A stretch of DNA of 64,000 nucleotides from Cryptomeria japonica (lineage: Eukaryota; Streptophyta; Pinopsida; Cupressales; Cupressaceae), in NCBI RefSeq assembly GCF_030272615.1, contig NC_081412.1, forward strand, positions 670,370,852 through 670,434,851, written 5' to 3'. This document shows positions 12,401-21,186 of the stretch, piece by piece; position 1 is the stretch's first letter, and each line of letters opens with the position of its first letter. The notes below the pieces were generated by a model. That model was not told the origin of the DNA. It worked only from the letters and a program-made list of their open reading frames with translations, and made no database searches. Position numbers and translations under genes: made by a program.

Positions 12401-13825
12401 GGTGTCATGAGACACCATATGACCCCTTAGGACACAATATGACCCCTAATGATATCTAAGGGGTCATATGGTGTCCTAGGAGGTTATATGATGTCCTAGG
12501 AATCTTTAGGACATAATATGACCTCTTAGCACACCATACAATCCCAAACGACACCATATGGTGTCCTAAGGAGTCATAAGACACTATATGACCCCTAACA
12601 ACACCTAAGGGGTCATATTGTATCCTAAGGGATCATAGGACATCATATGACCCCTAACGACACAAAATGATGCCTAACGATACCCAAGGGGTCATATGGT
12701 GTTATAAAGGATCATAGGACACCATATGACCCCTTAGCACACCATACGACCCTTAATGACACCATATGGTGTCCTAAGGGGTCATAGAACACCATATGAC
12801 CCCTTAGAAAACCATGTGGTGTCCTAAGGGGTCATAAGACACCATATGACCCCTTAGGAGACCATACAACCCATAACAACATAAAAATGGTGTCCTAAGG
12901 GGTCATAGAACACCATATGACCCCTTAGAACACCATACAACCCATAAACACACCATGTAATGTCCTAAGGGGTAATAAGACACAATATGACCCCTTAGGA
13001 CATAATATGACCCCTAACGATGTCATATAGTGTCCTAAGGGGTCATAGGACACTGTATGACCCCTTATGACACAATACGACCCCTTAGGACATAAAATAA
13101 ACCCTAATGACACCTAAGGGGTCATAGGACACCATACGATGCATGAAAACACCAAATAGTATCCTAAGGGGTCATATGGTGTCCTAAGGTGTCATAGGAC
13201 ACCATACGACCCATAGCACCATATAGTCTCCCAAGCATATGGTGTCCTAAGGGCTCATACGACACCATATGACCCATTAGGATACAATAAGACCTCTGAT
13301 GATACCTAATGAGTCATATATTGTCCTAAAGGTTTATAGGACACCATATGACCTCTTAGGATACCATACGATGACCCCTTAGGACACCATAGTACCCATA
13401 ACGACACCATATGATGTCCTAAGGGGTCATATGGTGTCCTAAAGGGTCATGGGATACCATATGACCTCTTAGGACATAGTATGAGCCCTAACAAAACCTA
13501 ATGGATCATATGGTGTCTAAGGGGTTATACGATGTCTTGTGACCGCTTAGGACACAATATGACCCCTTAGCACACCATACAACCCCCAACAATACCATAT
13601 GACATGTTCGGACATAATATGACCCCTAAAAATATCTAAGGGGTCATATGGTGTCCTAAGGGGTCATAGGATACCATATGACCCCTAATGACACCATATG
13701 GTGTCCTAAAGGCTCATAGAACACCATATGACCCCTTAGAACACCATAAGACTTATAACAACATCATATGGTGTCCTAAAGGTTCATGAGACACCATATG
13801 ACCCTTTAGGACACCATATTCTCTC
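9480..13825. repeat. Palindromic satellite array S1 (element 1 core)
   Basis: The array is built from a 20-bp unit TAAGGGGTCATATGGTGTCC and its reverse complement GGACACCATATGACCCCTTA in irregular alternation. Variants contain ACGACCC, ACAACCC and TACGATGCATAATG. Because the two orientations abut, perfect dyads such as GACACCATATGGTGTC recur every few tens of bases. A higher-order marker containing CCTAGGAACCTTTAGGACA appears near 10180, 11085, 11417 and 12495. Short reading frames here are translations of the repeat and are not genes. The repeat differs from the plant telomere TTTAGGG. Confidence 0.95.
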
Positions 13826-14475
13826 TCACATTATTTCTTTTCGTCAATTACCCTCGATCACCTCTCTCCTCCTATGGGTTTATAGATACTTCCCTCTCCC
13901 CCTCTACCCACCCCCTAATTACTGTCTATGTCTCTCTCCAGCTCTATCCCCATCTCTCTTCTCTCTTTGTTGATACTTTCACCTCTCCCCCTCTCCTCCT
14001 ACCCCCTAATAATCTCAAACTCTCCCTCTCATTATCTCTTCACCCCAATCACCCCCTCCCTCTCTCTCCTCTCCTTCCACCTAATTACCTATAGCTCTCT
14101 CTCTCACACTCTCTCTTCCCCCCAATTAATCTCTCCTTCTCACCTCTCTCCCCCTCTCCTTTTTTGATACTTCCCTATGCCTCTCCTTGTCCCCTCTGAA
14201 TTTTGTTGCTAGAGATGAGAAGGAAATGCAGAGAGACTAGTGTAGATCTTAAGGAAGAGAGAGTGACATAGAGGAGGAAATTATGAAGACGTAGAAATAT
14301 AAGAACCTTGTAGAGTCTGAGAGATTTAATGAGGTATTCATTGATAGTTAGAGATATAGGTGTAGAGAGAGATGTATAAATATAGACAAAAGAGAGGGAG
14401 GAAGAGACAAATAGATGGAGTGATAGCTTTAGGAGAGAGGGGTGGAGAAAGGAACAAACATAGATAACATGGTTT
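13826..14475. repeat. Pyrimidine-rich then purine-rich block, element 1 right
   Basis: Positions 13826-14200 are CT-rich on the plus strand and 14210-14470 are GA-rich, so the tract switches strand. The block is closely repeated at 61560-62390 in element 2. No gene is seen. Confidence 0.8.
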
Positions 14476-15692
14476 ATCAAAATTTATCGAACTCAATAAA
14501 ATTCATAAATTTTCTATTATTAATTAATTACTTATTTAGTTTATTTTGAGATGATTGTTACAAAAATTCATGCAATAGGGAAATCATATGAAAAAGTGAT
14601 GAGTTTTTTATGTTTTAAAAATGAAGGATGAATTTAAATGAATTATAATTATTTTTTAAAACAAATAATTGAAAATATACCTATTCCATATCATAGAGCT
14701 CTTAATTACCTTTCCATCGCCTTTAAAAAATCAAAATTTTGATATAAAATGCAAAAGTTATGCCCAATTTACTAAAATATATTTTTTTATTTTTTCAAAA
14801 ATCGGATATCCGATTTTAAAACATTAATGTTTCCCTCCACATTTTGGTTCAAGTTTGCTTTGGGATTTGGCTTGGAAGTGACAAGCCTAGAAAGTCAACT
14901 GAAAAAATGTGTTTTTCAATATTCCTTGATTTTCCAAACTTTACACTGGTGGTTGACGACTTTTTTAATAGCCAAAATTGATAAAATGAAAAGGGTTTTT
15001 TAAGGACGTTCTTAGCTTTCCAACAATATAATGCTTCTCTTATTTTGACTTTAATAAATAATTATTATTTATTTTCTAATTCAATTCTGACAAAAGCCCT
15101 GATTGATAGACTGATTGAAAAATACTCATAACTTTCAAACCACATAACATTTTTTGAATCTGAAACATTCGTCACATCCTATGCTTCATCTACTATAGGG
15201 AAAAAATTTTAAAAATGAATTTCATAAGGTTTTGACCAAGTTAAGGTGGTCGGACGTAGGAGTTTCTAAATTTATGTAAAGCTATAGTAAAAAAATCATA
15301 AATAATTATTTACTTTATAAAAAATTATAAAAAAATATGTGTCACATCCGGACATGAGTATAATACTTATATTATAAATCTTATAAAAAATAATTATGAT
15401 TTGATTGTGATTAGGGTGCTCAGACATGCACCTACTTCTTATCTTTTTCCTAAAATTTTTGTACCACTGCATTGAAATTTGAAATTTTCATCAAATAGGA
15501 TTTTTTTTTCAAAAAACAACTAGTAGCTTAGAAACTAAATTCAATTTTCTATAGATTCTCTTTTTACATATTTTAAAAATAATGTTCATAACCTATTCAA
15601 TTTTTCATGTCAAGTTGCATAACTCTGATTTTTTGAAATTTCATTGCCACTTAAGGGCCTGTTTTGGCACACCATGATCCTGCACATACCCC
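14476..15692. repeat. Right arm and terminal inverted repeat of element 1
   Basis: A roughly 1.2-kb AT-rich arm ends in the TIR (15640-15692, GCCACTTAAGGGCCTGTTTT then GGCACACCATGATCCTGCAC). It is homologous to 62400-63619 in the same orientation and to 46736-47645 inverted. The inner 14565-14785 is a diverged inverted copy of 8150-8350. It has no coding features. Confidence 0.85.
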
Positions 15693-15987
15693 AATGCATA
15701 ACCTAGACCTATTTGCCGGTAACAACAAATATGAAAACCCGATTAGATCAATGACCAAATCATCAAAACAAAGTGTCTGAACAATGTCTTCAACATAACC
15801 AATTAACCTCCAACTCATTCTTAGTGCCGGTGAACAATATAATCTGTCAGTGAACCGGATACTGATGACTATGCATAAGTCACTAAACACGCGGATGAAC
15901 TTAACCAAGAATCTCCAAGTGCTGATAAGTGTTGACAAGTGTTGACATCAATGACAAAACCAGTGCAACACATCCAAAATACCAACA
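15693..15987 (-). repeat. Copia-1 5' LTR, outer part
   Basis: This continues the LTR interrupted at 7872 and matches 2241-2535. It ends ATACCAACA at the copia-1 boundary, followed by the TTGTA target duplication. Confidence 0.9.
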
Positions 15988-16458
15988 TTGTATGGGTTGA
16001 AACATCCACTTAGAGCATGGTATTCTAGGCTAGACAAGTATCTACATCAGCATGGCTTCAAAAAGGGATGTGCTGACAACAACTTGTATATCAAAATAGA
16101 TAGTAATCTCATGATCATAATTGTTGTGTATGTAGATGGCATTATCTTTGCTAAAAATAAGGATGTCTTGTGTAAAGATTTTGTTGATCAAATGCAATTA
16201 GAATTTAAAATGACATTGTTGGGAGAATTGTCATACTTTCTTGGTTTGCAAATAACTCACTTAGGTAAAGGTATATTTATCTCACAAACCAAGTATGCTA
16301 AGGATATATTAAAGAAGATCCAAATGGAAGATAGTAATTTGGTTAGTACACCCATGGTGACTGGATGCAAACTAAACAAAGATGACGAGTCACCTAATGT
16401 TGATCAAACCTTGTATAGATTAATTATTAGAAGCTTGTTATACCATAGCCCAAAATAA
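15988..16458 (+). pseudogene. Copia-0 reverse transcriptase, right piece
   Basis: Opening with YGLKHPLRAWYSRLDKYL, this is the C-terminal half of a Ty1/copia reverse transcriptase. It includes the catalytic block VVYVDGIIF, where the usual YVDD has become YVDG, losing one of the two metal-binding aspartates. It also contains LLGELSYFLGLQI, typical of the family. The frame runs to LYHSPK and then breaks off where RLIGSLLYLTxTRPDI would be expected, so the RNase H part is deleted. It differs clearly from the copia-1 and copia-2 family ([18 protein letters not shown]). The first five bases are also the TTGTA duplication made by copia-1. Confidence 0.88.
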
Positions 16459-16616
16459 TAAAATGTATTATCAGGGCCATTGTCATTGTAAAAGTGTACA
16501 GGGGGAGTGTTTTAGGTAAATATGCATAATTGTCACAAGTGATCGAGGTAGGAAATCCCTTTGCCATTGTTGTCAAAGGGGGGGAAGAGGCTTGAGTGTT
16601 CCTGAGTGTTTACATC

Positions 16617-16634
16617 AATGCCAAAGGGGGAGAT
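16617..16634 (+). other. Copia-0 polypurine tract
   Basis: AAAGGGGGAGAT directly precedes the TGTTGG start of a copia-0 LTR, marking the 3' LTR junction. It follows about 150 bp of non-coding sequence with further G-rich runs. Confidence 0.8.
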
Positions 16635-18811
16635 TGTTGGCATAGTGTTGTCATTGTTCTCAACATGTAGAAGAAATGATTTGCAAAAGAGAAGAGATGA
16701 GATGTAGAAGAAACAGGTTGTAGATGAGTTTTTTTAGGCTTGGCTTTATTATTGTTTTTCCTTCATGTTGTTTACGCATTATTGATGTGTTCTCTTCATG
16801 TTGATTACGTAGTGTATTCATAGAGTGCTCGTAGATAAATCGGGTCTTGCTGATAAAGCCTCTAAAAATGCATTGGGAAAAGACCATACGCATTTTGTAC
16901 CTTTGTAATGATGCATTTCATTGTAAGTTTGCCTTTCGGCATGAACTTTTTTCATTTTGGTCGACCCACAGTGTCTCTTGACATGTCACTGTGACTTCGC
17001 ATTTTGGCATGACCTATTTTGGGATATTGCAGTTCCTTTGTGTTATACCAATATACCCTAGTTTTCATTGTGACACTTCTTGGGTCTTTCCAATATAGCT
17101 CCTTGTTCGATGTGACTATTCATTTTGATAAGATTCTTTTTCCTTTCTGCCAGCCTTTGATGCTATGCCAATATGATCCCTTTTTCACTGTGACATGTAA
17201 GATGTCTTGCTGATAATGTCTCTTTTATGGTGTGACTCTACACTAAGGTAAGACTCTTTTTGCTTTTTGCCAGCTCTCTAAGTTACATTGACATGGAATT
17301 TTTTCATTCTGACGAGTAACCTATCTTGTCAATGACAAATTTTTTCAGTGTGACTTAGTGTAATGAAAAAACCAAAAATGCTTCTTGCAGGCCCTTTCTG
17401 TTATAATGATAAGAGTTCTTCTTCATTGTTACTATGAGGAGTCTTGGTGAAATGTCTCTAACACCGAGAAAGACAAAAAATGACATGTTTTTCTTCTTAC
17501 CAATGCATGTTGATATGTGAGTGGTCCATGTGGGTGGTTGGCTAAGGTTGACCATATGACATAGATGGAGATATTGGGGATGTGGAGCATGCAGAATGAA
17601 TCAACTTGCATCTAAATGAAAGAAGATTTTGCTTGCAAAGATGAGTTTCATGAACACACCAAACATGATAGTTTGTAGTCCAATCAAATCTGATCGCATG
17701 AAGAAATATGAGATATCTACATTTAATAGAGAACAAGTTGCAGGTTGTTGAGTGGCTCCAGAAGATTTTATCCCACAACCTTGAGAATATCATAATATCT
17801 TTAGTTGAGAAGACATAAAGTCACAAGGCAGGTGAATATTTCTATATGTAGAAATATGATCTCAGATGTCGATCCAAAACTAGAAGAAGATGCAATTAAT
17901 GTTGTTGGTCAATCTACCTGTAGGTTAGATTTCTTAGAGCCTTGAGAAGATTTTTTTTTGAATTCTTTTTGGAGGAAAAATCCTTAGCATACAAAGATGA
18001 CAAAATGGAGGGGTAGTTTGATGTGATGTGTGGTACATTGAATGAAAGAGTAGAAGATGCAGAGAAAATAAAAAGCCAAAGAATTAATGTTGAATAGTCT
18101 GTGCAACAAGAAAAGAGTGCAAAAGTAGAGAACAAAGAAGAGGCCAAAGTGTGAATTTTAAACTATGAGAAGGTTTAGAGGATAAAAGAAGAGTGTAGAA
18201 ATGAGAGACAAGAGAACAAACAAAAGAGGCAGATATCACAAAAGTATAGTCATAGAGTGTGCCAGATAAAGAGCACTATATCAAACAAAGATCAGATAGT
18301 GTCATGAAGACATAGGTAGAAGAAAGAGAGAAGAAGATTGAGTTGAATAGAAAAGGAAGAGAGGGAAAAGAAGAAACCTTAGATAGTCATCATAACATAG
18401 AAATAGGGTATGCATTGCAATCACTTTCAAAGAGTTACAAAATCTCATTTGTAACAAGGTGTCTCATTGTATTTGAAATTAGATCATTAATTTAGTGTAT
18501 GTCATCTGAGTGGGTGCTCAAATTAGGGGTAGGTTCACCTTTGAGTTGGTTCTCCTTTGGGTTGGTACCCATAAACATTGTAATGATATACTTTTTACTA
18601 TGAGGTTGGATTAGAGTAGTAGTCTCTAGTAGCATTTCTCACCAAGGTTTTTTCCCACCACTGGTTTTCCTTGTATTCATTGTGTTATGCGTTTGATGAT
18701 TCATATTGATACTCTTACTCTCTAATTTTATAGTTATCATAAGTTGAATTTCAAGTTTTAATGACCCACTGATTCACACCCCCCTCTTAGTGGTCCAATT
18801 GTGTTCCTTCA
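16635..18811 (+). repeat. Copia-0 3' LTR (probable)
   Basis: This starts TGTTGGCATAGTG straight after the polypurine tract. It ends near ACCCCCCTCTTAGTGGTCC followed by TGTTCCTTCA, a layout seen at the 5'-proximal ends of the other copia LTRs here (a C-run, CTCTNAGT, then CA). That gives an LTR of about 2.2 kb. No second copy is in the window, so the right boundary is inferred. Short frames within it show no domains. Confidence 0.65.
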
Positions 18812-18823
18812 ATGTGGATCTTT

Positions 18824-19201
18824 TGGTAAACAGATTTTTCATTGTGGTTGTTTATCTGAAACTGGCCATGTTTGCCCAAAGAGTAGTGACAAACGTTCCA
18901 ATAGTTGAAAATATTGTAGTAAAACCACAATCTTCCTCTGCGTTTAAGAGGGAAAGCTCCCTCGTACGATGGGGGTATTTGGGATTTTTGTGTACTTTTT
19001 ACCTGAAAGTATAAAAAGGAGGAAAAACTAAAGAAAGGTGAATAATAGAAACCTCAATGGAAGACATACAAACACCAAATAGGATTTCACAAATGATGAC
19101 AGATACAAAGGGGATTTAAGCACAAAAAAAGTTTAAGATATGCAAGGATGATGAAAGAAAGACAATAAACCTCAACATACAAAGAAATAAGTTGTACTAA
19201 C
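18824..19201 (-). repeat. E4 3' LTR, distal part
   Basis: It starts TGGTAAACAGATTT and matches 28617-28993 with scattered differences, including TCTTCCTCTGCGTTT. It is interrupted at 19202 by the gag-only gypsy element and resumes at 27024. Confidence 0.85.
19197..19201. other. Target-site duplication CTAAC (left copy)
   Basis: CTAAC precedes the left LTR and is repeated at 27019-27023 after the right LTR. The perfect 5-bp duplication defines a single integration event of the element at 19202-27018. Confidence 0.93.
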
Positions 19202-20447
19202 TGTAAAGCGGAAAAATCGCGATCGAAACCCTAGTTGTTCTCCCCTCTTCCGACTCCGAGGAGAGAGAAGGGAGGTTCGCTAGGATTCGATGGTTTTTCA
19301 CTTAGGGGAGAGACTTTACATTCAAAAGAGGGGTTGAAACTCATAAGATCCAATCCCACGCAATGCAAGATTGGATGCTAAATGAATTTCAAGGGTTAGG
19401 AAAGCAAGGCTACCCTCTTTTGTAAAGAATGTTGTTAAGGAAATTAAGCTAAGCATGCATAGAAAGTCATAAAGATTCGCTTATAAACTAAGTTCGGGTT
19501 ATAGGATGAAGCTGCGGACCTGGAATTAGCAGTAAAATGTCGATACGGCGTTGTCCTGCAAATTTGAGCAAAAGTTGTTGGGACGATGGCGCCCGGCGCC
19601 ACGGTCCTCCGAAAAATCCGCGAAACGAAGGGGGATCTGTTCGTCTCTGCACAAGGATTCCAGATCTTCAATTTCAGCCGCGTACCTGCAACCTACACAC
19701 AGAAAAGCGAAGACGATTGGGGGGTTAGGGATTGGGGGTTTGCCTTTAGGTCAAACCCCGGTTTTGGAATTAACCAAGAAATGAGCAAGAGCTGTAAATG
19801 TAAATGACTGTAAAACAAGTACTAATACCTTGTTCTAAGGATGTTTGTATCCTTATGTGCGAAGGTTTAGATGTTGTATGTTGTAGCATGTAGTATGTGA
19901 TCTCCTCTTCAATGGTTGAATCCTTGTCTTGAATGCAACACTTAGCCTTGAATGGAGACTTGAGATGATCAATTGCTTGAAGGAATGCTTGAATGCTTGA
20001 ATGCTTGAGTATAATTTCCACGCCTTGTACACATATCCTCTTCATATGCCAAATGAGAGAGAAAAATGTAGTTTATATACTTGTCATTTAGGGCTGATAG
20101 ACTGATTTTCCCGACCTTAGGCCGACCAGGGAAAGTTAATTTCCAAATTGCAAACAAAAAGACCTGAGCCCCTTAGGAGACCGGGCCCAAAATAGGACCC
20201 AGGGACCAGGGCACTGGGCGCCATGGTCCTGGGCGCCCTGGTCCTGAGGGACCAAGGCGCTAGGCGCTCTGGTCCCACCTCCCAGGACAGCAGGGTGCAA
20301 GGAGGTTCAGGCCAGGGTGCTTGAAAAATGTAGTTTTCAGTGTCGTGAGCAAGTTTCAGGGTCTTCATTTAGGTTGCGTGTTGCGTCGCCATCGTGAAGA
20401 CCGAAATGTAGTCGAAATTGCAAGTGTCGCAATTTTAGGACGCTACA
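19202..20447 (-). repeat. Gypsy gag-only element, 3' LTR
   Basis: It begins TGTAAAGCGG and ends GGACGCTACA. A minus-strand TATA motif (GTATATAAAC) lies at 20071-20080. A GC-rich hairpin occupies 19581-19607, and a cluster of GGGACC/GGTCCC units lies at 20190-20280. Compared with the right LTR it carries 16 extra bases in the second cluster. Confidence 0.93.
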
Positions 20448-20463
20448 TTTATCCCCCACTTTA
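20448..20463 (-). other. Gypsy gag-only element, polypurine tract
   Basis: On the minus strand this reads TAAAGTGGGGGATAAA and abuts the TGTAGCG start of the 3' LTR, as expected for second-strand priming. Confidence 0.85.
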
Positions 20464-20464
20464 G

Positions 20465-20490
20465 CGGGAGTATGAATGCTCATACTTCCG
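20465..20490. other. Hairpin beside the polypurine tract
   Basis: An 11-bp inverted repeat (CGGGAGTATGA and TCATACTTCCG) with a 4-base loop ATGC and one G-T pair lies one base from the polypurine tract. Its position suggests a role in 3' processing or primer selection, which is inference only. Confidence 0.75.
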
Positions 20491-21186
20491 GTAAAGTACA
20501 AGGAAACAACATTGAAAGACTTTCACCACGTCAAGGAGGCAAGATACACCGAGCCCCCAGTGGACTAAGGATCTTACGACTTCGATTGACAAAGTAAAAG
20601 GGAAGATCACGAGGGAGAGCCATGACTGTCAGTAGTAAGGTTCCCTCACTATGAGTCATGCAAGAAAGATATCAAAAATTTTCAAGGCAAGGTTAAATTT
20701 ACCAAGAAATTTTCAAGTATCTTGAAAAGATATGAACGGGATGTATGCCCCCCTACGTTAAAGCGATCGCACATGCCTCACCGGGGGTGATTGTTTTAAC
20801 GTAGTGATACATATAAGAAATGAGAAAGGAGCACGTTATCGCAAGGATTTAGCCCCCAAGTGTCGGATAAACCCAAGGATAATAGACACAAAACACAAAG
20901 CACGAGGTGAATTCACTTTCCTCGGGGTCAGTATGCTGTATGATAATTCATGTATATGTATCATATGTATGTATGCATAATTGTTCTTCATTCCCCAATC
21001 AAGGAAGGTCACCTAGAAGAAGGGAACACATGTGTCTTTTGAGTCAACATGAGAGAGACTGAGAGATCTCAATGCTTTGCATCGTCCTCAAGTAGACAAC
21101 ACCAAGGACAACAAATAGAAGAATGAGAATAACATATAGAAGAAGTAACAAAAGAGAGGGGGAGAGAGTCTACTATGCTAATGTAA
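20491..21186 (-). other. 3' untranslated region of the gag-only element
   Basis: About 700 bp between the stop codon and the polypurine-tract hairpin has no supportable gene. It contains a perfect 10-bp inverted repeat, CTACGTTAAA at 20753-20762 and TTTAACGTAG at 20795-20804. In autonomous relatives pol would lie before this region. Confidence 0.7.

Larger units (their letters stand above)
7873..15692. mobile_element. DNA element 1: TIR element with palindromic satellite core, no genes
   Basis: The left end is GGGTATGTGCAAGATCATGG and the right end, reverse-complemented, is GGGTATGTGCAGGATCATGG. The flanking LTR sequence gives a probable 3-bp target duplication with one mismatch (GAT at 7870-7872, AAT at 15693-15695). 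Inside, in order: a TIR of about 45 bp with a 14-bp length difference between ends, subterminal ATCGGATATCCGAT-type palindromes, a diverged inverted arm (8150-8350 pairing with 14565-14785), a polypyrimidine tract, 4.3 kb of satellite, a pyrimidine-then-purine block, and a right arm of about 1.2 kb. No reading frame resembles a transposase. It is a non-autonomous DNA transposon by structure. The superfamily is unresolved: the 3-bp duplication would fit PIF/Harbinger or CACTA, but the terminal bases fit neither well. Confidence 0.82.
1470..15987 (-). mobile_element. Copia-1: complete but decayed Ty1/copia LTR retrotransposon, carrying DNA element 1
   Basis: On the minus strand the order is 5' LTR (15987 to 7100, split by a DNA element at 7873-15692), tRNA-Met primer site, gag, protease, integrase, reverse transcriptase, RNase H, polypurine tract and 3' LTR (2535 to 1470). 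This is the canonical Ty1/copia order, with integrase before reverse transcriptase. Without the nested 7.8 kb the element is about 6.7 kb. The LTRs are 1066 and 1068 bp. TTGTA target duplications flank it, and it landed in the reverse transcriptase of an older copia element. Several stops and frameshifts break the polyprotein, so it cannot now encode its own replication proteins. Copia-2 at 48368-53931 is a close relative in the opposite orientation. Confidence 0.93.

Noticed and set aside
9480..13825. CRISPR-like array of short repeats
   Set aside because: The repeats are contiguous 20-bp units in both orientations with no unique spacers, and the genome is a plant's.
15651..15938. Minus-strand frame across the element 1 right end
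   Set aside because: It runs from copia LTR into TIR sequence; a chance frame, repeated in part at 2178-2366.
19537..20368. Short open frames in the gag-only element LTRs (also 26031-26923)
   Set aside because: They lie in LTR sequence on several frames at once, duplicated in both LTRs, with no domain.
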